A DNA stretch of 64,000 nt from Caulobacter zeae (GCF_002858925.1 NZ_PJRS01000041.1:62001-126000); one strand, 5' to 3'; counted from the stretch's first letter, positions 16,175 through 24,353 are shown. Made by a program: numbers and translations. The notes: generated from the sequence alone by a model not told the origin.

Positions 16175-17476
16175 TCAGCCCTCGGCGCGGTGCACGATCC
16201 GGCCGTCGACGATCGTCATCAGCACCTGGCCTTGCAGCCTGCGACCGTCGAACGGCGAGTTCTTCGACTTGGAGAGCAGCTTGGCGGCGTCGACGATGAT
16301 CGGGGCGTCCAGGTCACACAAAACGAGGTCGGCCGGCGCGCCGGGCGCGATGCGGCCGGTCTGCAGGCCAAGCAAGCTGGCCGGGGCCAGGGTCACCGCC
16401 CGGATCAGGTCGATCAGGGCCAGGCGCTCGTCGTGATAGAGGCCCAGCAGCGCCGGCAGCAGGGTCTCCAGGCCGACCGCGCCGGGCGCGGCCTGGTCGA
16501 ACGGCAGGCGCTTGTCCTCGGCCGGGGCCGGAGCGTGGGCCGAGACGACGATGTCGATCAGCCCGTCCGCCAGCGCCTCGATCAGCGCCTGGCGATCGTC
16601 CTCGCCGCGCAGGGGCGGGGTCAGCTTGGCGAAGCTGCGGTAGTCGCCGATGTCCAGTTCGTTGAAGCACAGGTGGTTGATCGACACGCTGGCGTGGATG
16701 CGCAAGCCCTTCTTCTTGGCGCGGGCCAGGGTCTCCAACGCCTGGGCGCTGGTCAGCTGGTCGACCAGCAGGCGCCCGCCGGTGGCTTCCAGGAGGGCCA
16801 CGTCGCGCTCCAGCATGATCCGCTCGGCCATCGGCGAGATCGAGGGCAGTCCCATGCGGGCGGCGAATTCGCCGCCGGTGGCGGCTCCGCCCTTGGCCAG
16901 CCACGGGTCGAGCGGCCGGTGGGCCAGGATGGTGTCGAAGCCCCTGGCGTAGGAGAGCAGGCGCTGGAACACCTTGCTGTCGGCGATCGGCTTGTCGGCG
17001 TCGGTGACGTAGACGCAGCCGGCCTCGCGCATCAGGCCGATCTCGGCCATCTCCTCGCCGCGCAGGCCCTTGGTCGCCGCCCCGGCGCAGAGGATGCGGG
17101 CGGTGTCGATGTCGCGGGCCCGGCGCAGCAGGAAGTCGACCGTGCTGGGATCGTCGACGGCCGGATCGGTGTCGGGCTGGACGACGAAGCTGGTCACGCC
17201 GCCGGCTGCCGCGGCGCGCGCGGCGCTGGCCAGGGTTTCCTTGGTTTCCGCGCCCGGCTCGCCGGTCTTGACACGCAGGTCGATCAGGCCCGGGGCCAGC
17301 ATGGCGCCGCCGCAGTCGACGACGCGCACGCCCTTGCTGAGCTTGCCGAACTCGCGGCCCTTGGCCACGTCGGCGATGACGCCTTCGGAGACGATGACGC
17401 CGCCGGGGCCGTCATAGCCGCTCTCGGGATCGACCAGGCGAGCGTTGACGAAGGCGAGCGGCTGCGGCGCGGTCAT
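16175..17476 (-). CDS. pyrC: Dihydroorotase-like protein, probably non-catalytic (PyrC')
   Basis: A 433-residue amidohydrolase-fold protein clearly related to class I dihydroorotase (AGGVTSFVVQPDTDP, YVTDADKPI, KLTPPLRGEDDRQALIEAL, GAVGLETLLPALLGL). Several catalytic residues are altered: the metal motif HxH after PGLID is R68-V-K70, the usual TDHAPH is SAHAPA at 312-317, and the HLS motif is VDQLTS. It overlaps the pyrB stop by four bases. In Pseudomonas and relatives an inactive PyrC' encoded next to pyrB is needed to assemble aspartate transcarbamoylase, and this arrangement fits. A functional dihydroorotase should be encoded elsewhere. Confidence 0.88.
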   Translation of the reverse strand: MTAPQPLAFVNARLVDPESGYDGPGGVIVSEGVIADVAKGREFGKLSKGVRVVDCGGAMLAPGLIDLRVKTGEPGAETKETLASAARAAAAGGVTSFVVQPDTDPAVDDPSTVDFLLRRARDIDTARILCAGAATKGLRGEEMAEIGLMREAGCVYVTDADKPIADSKVFQRLLSYARGFDTILAHRPLDPWLAKGGAATGGEFAARMGLPSISPMAERIMLERDVALLEATGGRLLVDQLTSAQALETLARAKKKGLRIHASVSINHLCFNELDIGDYRSFAKLTPPLRGEDDRQALIEALADGLIDIVVSAHAPAPAEDKRLPFDQAAPGAVGLETLLPALLGLYHDERLALIDLIRAVTLAPASLLGLQTGRIAPGAPADLVLCDLDAPIIVDAAKLLSKSKNSPFDGRRLQGQVLMTIVDGRIVHRAEG

Positions 17477-18468
17477 CGGCCTTCCTCCTCGAGACGGTGG
17501 GCGAGGGCGGCGAGCACGGCCATGCGGGCGGCGACGCCCATCTCGACCTGGTCCTGGATCAGGCTGACGGCGGGATCGTCGGCGACGTCGCTGTCGATCT
17601 CGACGCCGCGGTTCATCGGGCCGGGGTGCATGACCTTTGCCCCTGGCGCGGCGCGCGACAGCTTCTCGCGGTCGAGACCGTAGAAGCGGAAGTATTCGCG
17701 GGTCGAGGGCACGAAGCCGCCCTGCATCCGCTCCAGCTGCAGGCGCAGCATCATCACCACGTCCGCGCCGGCCAGGCCCGACTTCATGTCGTGGTGGACG
17801 GTCACGCCCCAGCGCTCGGCCTGGGCCGGCATCAGGGTGGGCGGGCCCACCAGGCGCACGCTGGCGCCCAGGATCTGGAGGAGGGCGACGTTCGAGCGGG
17901 CCACGCGGCTGTGCAGCACGTCGCCGCAGATCGCCACGGTCAGGCCCGAGACGCGGCCGAAAGCCCGCCGGATGGACAGGGCGTCGAGCAGCGCCTGGGT
18001 CGGGTGCTCGTGCTGGCCGTCGCCGGCGTTGACGACGCTGCCGCTGACCTTCTGGCTGAGTAGGGACGCCGCGCCCGACGAGGCGTGGCGCACGACCAAG
18101 AGGTCGGGCCGCATGGCGTTCAGCGTCACGGCCGTGTCGATCAGGGTCTCGCCCTTGGCCACCGACGAGGTCTTGGGGTTCATGTTGACGACATCGGCGC
18201 CCAGCCGCTTGCCGGCCAGCTCGAACGAGCTTTGGGTGCGGGTGCTGTTCTCGAAGAACAGGTTCATCAGAGTCCGTCCCTTGAGCAGGTCGAGGGACTT
18301 GGACGTCTGCCGGTTCAACGCCACGAAGGCGTCGGCCAGGTCCAGGAGGTCGGCCGCCTGGGGAGCGTTGAGATCGCCCGCCGAAAGGAAGTGCCGCTTG
18401 GGGAACGAGAAGAGGCGCTTGCGGATCGTCTCGATCGCCGCGCTCGGGTCATGGGCTGAAGCCGTCAT
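17473..18468 (-). CDS. pyrB: Aspartate carbamoyltransferase catalytic subunit
   Basis: A 331-residue ATCase that forms carbamoyl-aspartate in pyrimidine synthesis. The carbamoyl-phosphate motif FENSTRTQSSFELAGKRLG, the HASSGAASLL segment, the GDGQHEHPTQALLDALS motif and ICGDVLHSRVARSN are intact, as is the C-terminal HPGPMNRGVEID aspartate-binding loop. The N-terminal extension of about 25 residues is typical of ATCases that associate with PyrC' rather than PyrI. It leads a two-gene operon with the dihydroorotase-like gene through an ATGA overlap. Confidence 0.96.
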   Translation of the reverse strand: MTASAHDPSAAIETIRKRLFSFPKRHFLSAGDLNAPQAADLLDLADAFVALNRQTSKSLDLLKGRTLMNLFFENSTRTQSSFELAGKRLGADVVNMNPKTSSVAKGETLIDTAVTLNAMRPDLLVVRHASSGAASLLSQKVSGSVVNAGDGQHEHPTQALLDALSIRRAFGRVSGLTVAICGDVLHSRVARSNVALLQILGASVRLVGPPTLMPAQAERWGVTVHHDMKSGLAGADVVMMLRLQLERMQGGFVPSTREYFRFYGLDREKLSRAAPGAKVMHPGPMNRGVEIDSDVADDPAVSLIQDQVEMGVAARMAVLAALAHRLEEEGR

Positions 18469-18547
18469 GAGCCCGCGTCATAGGCGGCTTTGGGCGGGAA
18501 GGGAAGAAGGCGCTGGATTTGCACCTCAAGATTGAGTCGCGCTAATT

Positions 18548-19022
18548 TCAACCTCTCCCATAGGGAGAGGGAGGGGCCCGCCGCGAAGCGGTGGGAGGGG
18601 GAGGGGCTTCACCATGAACCGAACGGCAATGGCCAGGCGCCTGCGCCGCGACCAGACCGACGCCGAGCGCACGCTCTGGTCCGTCTTGCGTGGTCGCCGC
18701 CTGGACGGCTTCAAGTTTCGTCGACAGGTCCCGATCGACCGCTACGTCGCCGATTTCGTCTGCATCGAGGCCAGGCTGGTCGTCGAGCTCGACGGCGGCC
18801 AGCATGCTGATGACGCTGGCCGCGCCTACGACGCGGCTCGAACCGAAGTGCTCGAGGCCTGCGGATATATCGTTCTGCGGTTCTGGAACGACGCCGTGCG
18901 CTATGAGTTGGACGGCGTGGGTGATGAGATACTGTCCGTGCTCAGGGCGGCGAGGCCTTAGGCCCTCACCCTCCCACCGCTTTCAGCGGTGGGCCCCTCC
19001 CTCTCCCTCGGGAGAGGTTGGA
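18548..19022. mobile_element. Candidate mobile unit: DUF559 endonuclease gene framed by inverted repeats
   Basis: The left arm 18548-18609 and right arm 18962-19021 are inverted copies of about 60 bases. Read in the same sense, both contain CAACCTCTCCC, GGGAGAGGGAGGGGCCC, CCGC..AAGCGGTGGGAGGG. Each arm folds into an outer CCTCTCCC/GGGAGAGG hairpin and an inner CCGC/GCGG hairpin. The DUF559 gene fills the space between the arms, starting 5 bases after the left arm and ending at the right arm. Repeat copies at 6269, 22233 and 24223 use the same half-unit layout without a gene. No target-site duplication is evident to me, so mobility is an inference. Confidence 0.55.
18614..18961 (+). CDS. DUF559 (Vsr-like) endonuclease-fold protein
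   Basis: A 115-residue protein of the DUF559 family, related to very-short-patch-repair and restriction-endonuclease-fold nucleases. N-terminal helix RRDQTDAERTLWSVLRGRRL precedes the core strands KFRRQVPIDRYVADFVC and LVVELDGGQH; D47, E58, D60 and H64 form the likely metal site. C-terminal GYIVLRFWNDAV completes the fold. Small DUF559 proteins are common but unassigned. The gene is tightly enclosed by inverted repeats, which suggests a role in the spread or maintenance of that repeat family, by analogy with REP-associated transposases. Confidence 0.85.
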   Translation: MNRTAMARRLRRDQTDAERTLWSVLRGRRLDGFKFRRQVPIDRYVADFVCIEARLVVELDGGQHADDAGRAYDAARTEVLEACGYIVLRFWNDAVRYELDGVGDEILSVLRAARP

Positions 19023-19044
19023 GAAAAGGCGGGCTCGGAGGGAG

Positions 19045-19527
19045 CTACGGCTCCCCCCGGATCCCCCGCATCCGCTCCAGCGCGCCCTGCAGGATCCAGC
19101 CGGCGGCCATCTTGTCGACGACCTCGCCGCGGCGCTTGCGGTTGACGTCGTGCTCGTCGATCAGCACGCGGGTCACGGCCGCCGTCGACAGGCGCTCGTC
19201 CCAGAAGGTGATGGTCAGGTCCGGGCGCAGGCGCAGCAGGTTGCGGGCGAGCGCCCGGTTGCTCTGGCAGCGCACGCCCTCGGTGCCGTCCATGTTGACG
19301 GGCAGGCCGATGACGATCCCGGCGACCTTGCGGTAGTCGATGATGTCGAACAGGGCCGCCGCGTCCTGGGTGAACTTGGTCTTGTGGATCACGGTCAGCG
19401 GGCTGGCGACGGTGAGGGTCACGTCGGACACGGCCACGCCGATGGTCTTTTCGCCGGGGTCCAGGCCGATGACTGGCTTGTAGTCGGGAATGGCGGCGGA
19501 GAATTCTTCGATGTCGAGAACGGGCAT
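19045..19527 (-). CDS. ruvX: Putative pre-16S rRNA nuclease / Holliday junction resolvase-like YqgF (RuvX)
   Basis: A 160-residue RNase H-fold protein. Motifs are VIGLDPGEKTIGVAVSD (catalytic Asp), GIVIGLPVNMDGTEG, and ITFWDERLSTAAVTRVL, with a C-terminal DKMAAGWILQGALERM, all as in YqgF/RuvX. The family processes the 5' end of 16S rRNA in E. coli and has been proposed as a resolvase. It is divergent from gatC across 148 bases. The N-terminal extension of about 17 residues before the first strand is slightly longer than in E. coli. Confidence 0.93.
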   Translation of the reverse strand: MPVLDIEEFSAAIPDYKPVIGLDPGEKTIGVAVSDVTLTVASPLTVIHKTKFTQDAAALFDIIDYRKVAGIVIGLPVNMDGTEGVRCQSNRALARNLLRLRPDLTITFWDERLSTAAVTRVLIDEHDVNRKRRGEVVDKMAAGWILQGALERMRGIRGEP

Positions 19528-19675
19528 GGGCGGCTTCTAGCGCTTCGCGGGCCTTCAGGCGAGGAAAAGCCCCGTGCGCGAGCCGTCGGGCTTGTCAAAG
19601 ACAAGGCTAGGCGGGTAACCCACCCCTTCGAATTGTCAGCGCGCGCTGATTACTCATCTGACTGGAGAAGGCCCC

Positions 19676-19963
19676 ATGGCCATCGACGCCGCGACCGTCC
19701 GCAAGGTCGCCCGGCTCGCCCGCATCGCCGAACCCGAAGAGCGCATCGAAGCTCTGACGCAAGAGCTCAACGGGATCATGACGTGGATCGAGCAGCTGGC
19801 CGAGGTCGACACCGACGGCGCCGAGCCGCTGACCAGCGTTGTGGCCACCGGCCTGCCGCTGCGCGACGACGTCGTCACCATGGGCGGCGAGCCGGAAGTC
19901 GTGACCGGCAACGCCCCCAAGTCCGTCTCCAACTTCTTCGTCGTGCCCAAGGTGGTCGAATAA
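19676..19963 (+). CDS. gatC: Aspartyl/glutamyl-tRNA amidotransferase subunit C
   Basis: A 95-residue GatC: MAIDAATVRKVARLARIAEPEERI, then LTQELNGIMTWIEQLAEVDTDGAEPL and the C-terminal LRDDVV...NAPKSVSNFFVVPKVVE. It wraps around GatA and stabilises the GatCAB complex that converts mischarged Glu-tRNA(Gln) and Asp-tRNA(Asn). GGAGAAGG precedes the ATG. Its stop TAA overlaps the gatA ATG by one base. Confidence 0.96.
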   Translation: MAIDAATVRKVARLARIAEPEERIEALTQELNGIMTWIEQLAEVDTDGAEPLTSVVATGLPLRDDVVTMGGEPEVVTGNAPKSVSNFFVVPKVVE

Positions 19964-21435
19964 TGAGCGCCCTTACCAAGCTCACCCTGAAGGGCGCCGT
20001 CGACGGCCTGGCCGCCAAGGACTTCACCTCGGTCGAGCTGACCCGCGCCCACATCGACGCCATTGAAGGCGCGCGCGGCCTCAACGCCTACATCCTGGAA
20101 ACCCCGGATCAGGCGCTGGAAATGGCCGCCGCTTCGGACGCCCGCCGCGCCAAGGGCGAGGCCGGTCCGCTGGACGGCGCGCCGCTGGGCGTGAAGGACC
20201 TCTTCTGCACCAAGGGCGTGCGCACCACGGCCTGCTCGAAGATCCTCGAGAACTTCGTCCCGGCCTATGAGTCGACGGTGACGTCGAACCTGTGGCGCGA
20301 CGGCGCGGTGATGCTGGGCAAGCTGAACCTCGACCAGTTCGCCATGGGCTCGTCGAATGAGACCAGCTACTTCGGCCCGGTCACCAACCCTTGGCGCGCC
20401 AAGGGCAGCAACAAGGCCCTGACTCCGGGCGGCAGCTCGGGCGGCAGCGCCGCGGCCGTCGCCGCCGACCTGTGCCTGGGCGCCACCGCCACCGACACCG
20501 GCGGCTCGATCCGCCAGCCGGCCGCCTTCACCGGCACCGTCGGCATCAAGCCGACCTACGGCCGCTGCTCGCGCTGGGGCGTCGTCGCCTTCGCCAGCTC
20601 CCTGGACCAGGCCGGCCCGATCGCCAAGACCGTCGAGGACGCGGCCCTGCTGCTGAACTCGATGTCGGGCCACGACGAGAAGGACTCCACCAGCCTCGAC
20701 ATCGCCGTTCCGGACTTCACCCAGTTCGTCGGCAAGTCGGTCAAGGGCCTGCGCATCGGCGTGCCGAAGGAATACCGCGTAGACGGCATGCCGGCCGAGA
20801 TCCAGAAGCTGTGGGACGACGGCGTCGCCTGGCTGAAGGAAGCCGGCTGCGAGATCGTCGAGATCAGCCTGCCGCACACCAAGTACGCCCTGCCGGCCTA
20901 CTATATCGTCGCGCCGGCCGAGGCCTCGTCGAACCTCGCCCGCTATGACGGCATGCGCTACGGCCTGCGCGAAGAGGGCGCCAACCTCGCCGAGATCTAC
21001 GAGAACACCCGCGCCGCGGGTTTCGGCGACGAGGTCAAGCGCCGCATCCTGATCGGCACCTACGTGCTGTCGGCCGGCTATTACGACGCCTACTACCTGA
21101 AGGCGCTCAAGGTTCGCCGCCGCATCGCCGAGGACTTCGACAACGCCTGGACCAAGGTCGACGCCATCCTCACCCCGACCGCGCCGTCCGCGGCGTTCGG
21201 CCTGGGCGAGAACTCGAGCGACCCGATCGCCATGTACCTGAACGACGTCTTCACTGTTACGACCAACCTGGCGGGCCTGCCGGGCCTGTCCCTGCCGGCC
21301 GGCCTCGACGCCAACGGCCTGCCGCTGGGTCTGCAGATCATCGGCAAGCCGCTGGACGAAGGCACGGTGTTCTCGGTGGCCGGCGCCATCGAGAAGGCCG
21401 CCGGCTTCACGGCCAAGGCCGACAAGTGGTGGTGA
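19963..21435 (+). CDS. gatA: Aspartyl/glutamyl-tRNA amidotransferase subunit A
   Basis: A 490-residue amidase-signature enzyme that releases ammonia from glutamine for tRNA transamidation. The Ser-cisSer-Lys triad is visible: GVKDLFCTKG carries the Lys, TPGGSSGGSAAAVAA the cis-Ser, and ATDTGGSIRQPAAFTG the nucleophile Ser. The C-terminal NLAGLPGLSLPAGLD and LGLQIIGKPLDE are family-typical. ATG 19963 overlaps gatC. gatB is not in the immediate neighbourhood; a terminator-type hairpin follows. Confidence 0.97.
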   Translation: MSALTKLTLKGAVDGLAAKDFTSVELTRAHIDAIEGARGLNAYILETPDQALEMAAASDARRAKGEAGPLDGAPLGVKDLFCTKGVRTTACSKILENFVPAYESTVTSNLWRDGAVMLGKLNLDQFAMGSSNETSYFGPVTNPWRAKGSNKALTPGGSSGGSAAAVAADLCLGATATDTGGSIRQPAAFTGTVGIKPTYGRCSRWGVVAFASSLDQAGPIAKTVEDAALLLNSMSGHDEKDSTSLDIAVPDFTQFVGKSVKGLRIGVPKEYRVDGMPAEIQKLWDDGVAWLKEAGCEIVEISLPHTKYALPAYYIVAPAEASSNLARYDGMRYGLREEGANLAEIYENTRAAGFGDEVKRRILIGTYVLSAGYYDAYYLKALKVRRRIAEDFDNAWTKVDAILTPTAPSAAFGLGENSSDPIAMYLNDVFTVTTNLAGLPGLSLPAGLDANGLPLGLQIIGKPLDEGTVFSVAGAIEKAAGFTAKADKWW

Positions 21436-21461
21436 GCTAGCGAAAGCTAGAGCCCAAGAAA

Positions 21462-21491
21462 AAGGGCGGCTCCAGCGATGGAGCCGCCCTT
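21462..21491. terminator. Bidirectional intrinsic terminator between gatA and 21507 gene
   Basis: AAGGGCGGCTCCA (21462-21474) pairs perfectly with TGGAGCCGCCCTT (21479-21491) around a GCGA loop. The convergent genes gatA and the Pro/Ala-rich protein gene end on either side. A-rich sequence (AAGAAAAAGGG) precedes the stem, giving a T-run for minus-strand transcripts, and TTCGTCGTTT follows on the plus strand. Confidence 0.85.
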
Positions 21492-21506
21492 CGTCGTTTC
21501 AGTCCG

Positions 21507-22106
21507 TTACTGCGGCGTAGTCGGCGTCACCGGCACGACCGGGACCGGCGCTTGCGGGGCCGGAGCCGGGGTAGGCGCGGGCACGGCCAGCGGAGCCGGT
21601 TCGGCGACGATCGCCGCCGGGGCGGCGGGCGCCGGCGCCGGCGTCGGGGCCGGAACCGTGGCGCTGACGTTGCTTGAGGCCTCCTCGGCCGACGGCGCGC
21701 TTTCGACCGGCGCCGGGCGAGCCGCGCGACGGGCGGCCGGGCGCGGCTCGGCGCGGGCCACTTCTACGCGAGCCGCGGGAGCGGGAGCGGGCGTCGCGGC
21801 GGCCGGTTCAGGCATCGGAGCCGGGGTCGGCGCCGGCGCCGGCGTGGGAACCGCCTCGGCTTGGGCGACCTTCAGGCCTTCGTCCGGCGAGGCCGGGGCC
21901 TGGGCCTGATTGCTCATGACGCCCCAGGCCAAGGCGCCGACGGCGACCACCGCGACGGGCGCGCCGATCAGCAGTGGCAGGTTGCTGGAAGACTTCTTCT
22001 TGCGCGTCGAGGTGCGCGCATAGACGGGAGCTTGCGGAAACAGGGCCGAACCGTCGCCAGCATTGGCAATAGCGGGTTCAGGACCATCGAGGTTCAAGGC
22101 AGGCAT
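21507..22106 (-). CDS. Pro/Ala-rich single-pass membrane protein, unknown function
   Basis: A 199-residue protein from ATG 22106, chosen for the GAGGAGG seven bases upstream; the frame extends further without a better site. About 45 cytoplasmic residues (including RTSTRKKKSSS), a membrane segment (LPLLIGAPVAVVAVGALAWGV), then roughly 130 residues of Pro/Ala/Val repeats such as PTPAPAPTPAPMPEPA. The tail is probably a disordered periplasmic spacer. No domain is recognised. The layout resembles the protein at 8793-9167. Confidence 0.7.
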   Translation of the reverse strand: MPALNLDGPEPAIANAGDGSALFPQAPVYARTSTRKKKSSSNLPLLIGAPVAVVAVGALAWGVMSNQAQAPASPDEGLKVAQAEAVPTPAPAPTPAPMPEPAAATPAPAPAARVEVARAEPRPAARRAARPAPVESAPSAEEASSNVSATVPAPTPAPAPAAPAAIVAEPAPLAVPAPTPAPAPQAPVPVVPVTPTTPQ

Positions 22107-22232
22107 TTGGGTCCTCCTCAGCTTATCCTTGTCGGGATAAGTAACGGGAGGTTTCGAACAGGGTTCCTCATGACCCGGAATGGCGCCGTTTCTGCCGGAT
22201 TCAGGTCGCAATTCTTGTGACGCTTAAGAGAT

Positions 22233-22351
22233 CCTTCCCCTCTGGGGGAGGCGGCCCAAAGGGCTGGAGGGGGCGTTTTCAGCTTTCGAGGCTTCGGAAA
22301 GTCCTCCCCCCACCGATCGCTACGCGATCGCCTCCCCACAGGGGAGGTTCC
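22233..22351. repeat. Palindromic repeat element, copy B
   Basis: Two inverted half-units: CCTTCCCCTCTGGGGGAGG with GGCCCAAAGGGC on the left, and CCGATCGCTACGCGATCG with CCTCCCCACAGGGGAGG on the right. The spacer GTTTTCAGCTTTCGAGGC then TCGGAAAGTCC is almost identical to that of copy C, about 2 kb away on the other side of the ggt gene. It ends nine bases from the ggt stop codon. Confidence 0.85.
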
Positions 22352-22360
22352 TTTCGCGGC

Positions 22361-24133
22361 TCAATACCCCAGCGCGACCCCGTCCTTGCGCATCTCGGTC
22401 GCGGCCGCATACCGCCCCGGCCAGCGCTCGATGGCCTGGTAGCCGCCGTAGCCGCCCGCGTCGGTCTTGAGGCTCCAGCCGATGGCCTCCAGCGCCTTGC
22501 GGGTTGCGGCCGGAACGCCGCTTTCCAGGTCGAGCGCGGCGATGTCCTCGGCGGCGATCCCGGTCGGTTCGGGCGAGCCGCCGTGGTGCCAGCGCGGGGC
22601 GTCGCCGGCTTCCTGCACGCCCAGGCCGAAGTCGACCATGTTGCTGATGATCTGGGTCTGGCCCTGGGGCTGCATGTCGCCGCCCATGACCCCGAAGCTC
22701 AGCCAGGGCTCGCCCTTGCGGGTGGCGAAGCCCGGGATGATCGTCTGGAACGGCCGCTTGCCGGGCGCGTAGACGTTGGGATGGCCGTCGGTCAGGGCGA
22801 ACAGCTCGCCGCGGTCCTGGAACATGAAGCCCAGGCCGTCGGGCATCAGGCCCGAGCCCATGCCGCGATAGTTCGACTGGATGATCGAGACCATCATCCC
22901 GTCCTTGTCGGCGGTGGTGAAATAGGTGGTGTCGCCCTTGCTGGGCGCCGTGCCCGGGTAGCTGGGCGTCCAGATCTTGTCGGGGCGGATCAGCCTGGCG
23001 CGCTCCTTGGCGTATTCCTTGGAGATCAGCCACTCGATCGGCGACTTGTAGAAGTCCTGGTCGGCGTAGAAGCGGGCGCGGTCCTCATAGGCCAGGCGCT
23101 TGGCCTCGACGGCGTGGTGGATGGCCTGGGCCGACTGGAAGCCCATGCCCGCCACGTCGAACTGCTCGAGGATATTCAGCATCTGCAGGGTGGCCAGCCC
23201 TTGGGTGTTGTCGCCCAGGGCATGGACGTCGACGCCGCGATAGCCGGTCGTGTGCACCGTGGTCCACACCGAACGGTGGGCGGCCAGATCCGCCTTGGTC
23301 ATCCAGCCGCCGATGCGCTTGAAGTAGGCCTCGATCGTCGTGGCGATCTCGCCCTCGTAGAACGCCCGGCCGCCGCCTTGCGCGATCAGGCGATAGGTGC
23401 GGGCCAGCGCCGGGTTCTTGAAGATCTCGCCTTCGATGGGGGTCTTGCCGTCGGGCGCCCAGACCTTCTTGAAGTTCTCGACCTCCCCGATGTTGGAAGC
23501 GGGGTTGGTGAAGCGGCGGTGGCTGCCGGCCAGGTAGAAGGCGACGTTCTGGGTGATCGGGTGGCCTTCTTCGGCGGTGGCGATCGCCGGCTCGAACAGT
23601 TCGGCCCACTTGAGCTTCCCGTAGCGCTCGTGCAGGGCCCGCCAGGCGTCGACGGCGCCGGGCACGCTGACGCTGACCGCGCCGTAGGAGGGGATCTTGC
23701 CGTCCTTGGCGCGGCCGCGAACGGTCTCCAGCGAAAGGCCCTTGGGCGAGCGGCCCGAGCCGTTCAGGCCCACCACCTTGCGGGTCTTCGGATCCCAAAG
23801 CAGCACGTAGCAGTCGCCGCCTATGCCGCAGGCGATCGGCTCGCACAGGCCCAGCATGGCGTTGGCGGCCACGGCCGCGTCGGCCGCCGAGCCGCCCTTC
23901 TTCAGCACCGCGATCGCCGCCTGGGTGGCCAGCGGATGGGCGGTGGCGGCCGCGCCGTGGATCCCCCAGGCCGCCGAGCGCGAGGCGAAGGTGGCGCCGT
24001 CCACCCGGTCGCCGCCGTGCACGTCGGGGCGCTTACGGTTCGGGTTGGGGCCGGTGATGATCTGCGACTGCGCCAGGGCTTGCCCTGCGAAGGCGACGGC
24101 GGGCAGGGCGGCGAAGAAGGTGCGGCGGCGCAT
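22361..24133 (-). CDS. Gamma-glutamyltranspeptidase family protein, exported
   Basis: A 590-residue Ntn-hydrolase precursor. The N-terminus MRRRTFFAALPAVAFAGQALAQ looks like an export (possibly Tat) signal. The large-subunit part has HPLATQAAIAVLKKGGSAADAAVAANAMLGL; the autoprocessing site is at GDTTYFTTADKDG, where the second threonine would become the small-subunit N-terminal nucleophile. Downstream NSN-like region reads SNYRGMGSG. It probably hydrolyses gamma-glutamyl or related amide compounds in the periplasm; exact substrate cannot be told. It is flanked on both sides by palindromic repeats B and C. Confidence 0.9.
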   Translation of the reverse strand: MRRRTFFAALPAVAFAGQALAQSQIITGPNPNRKRPDVHGGDRVDGATFASRSAAWGIHGAAATAHPLATQAAIAVLKKGGSAADAAVAANAMLGLCEPIACGIGGDCYVLLWDPKTRKVVGLNGSGRSPKGLSLETVRGRAKDGKIPSYGAVSVSVPGAVDAWRALHERYGKLKWAELFEPAIATAEEGHPITQNVAFYLAGSHRRFTNPASNIGEVENFKKVWAPDGKTPIEGEIFKNPALARTYRLIAQGGGRAFYEGEIATTIEAYFKRIGGWMTKADLAAHRSVWTTVHTTGYRGVDVHALGDNTQGLATLQMLNILEQFDVAGMGFQSAQAIHHAVEAKRLAYEDRARFYADQDFYKSPIEWLISKEYAKERARLIRPDKIWTPSYPGTAPSKGDTTYFTTADKDGMMVSIIQSNYRGMGSGLMPDGLGFMFQDRGELFALTDGHPNVYAPGKRPFQTIIPGFATRKGEPWLSFGVMGGDMQPQGQTQIISNMVDFGLGVQEAGDAPRWHHGGSPEPTGIAAEDIAALDLESGVPAATRKALEAIGWSLKTDAGGYGGYQAIERWPGRYAAATEMRKDGVALGY

Positions 24134-24222
24134 GTCGAGGTCCCCACGAAAACGGCGAGTCCGTTTCTAGGGGCGGCCGGCGAGGGAGGCTAGGCCGTGC
24201 GCGAAAAGTGGGGGTGACAGCA

Positions 24223-24346
24223 GGAACCTCCCCTTTGGGGGAGGCGGCCGTAGGCCGGTGGGGGACGTTTTCAGCTTTCGAGGCGTCGGAAAGTCCTCCC
24301 CCCCACCGATCGCTTCGCGATCGCCTCCCCCACAGGGGGAGGTCCC
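24223..24346. repeat. Palindromic repeat element, copy C
   Basis: Left half GGAACCTCCCCTTTGGGGGAGG with inner hairpin GGCCGTAGGCC and GGTGGGGG; right half CCCCACCGATCGCTTCGCGATCG then CCTCCCCCACAGGGGGAGG. The spacer GTTTTCAGCTTTCGAGGC.TCGGAAAGTCC differs from copy B at one position. Copy C lies between the ggt start and the stop of the UPF0303 gene, so it may also act as a terminator for the gene pair upstream. Confidence 0.85.
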
Positions 24347-24353
24347 TTCCAGG

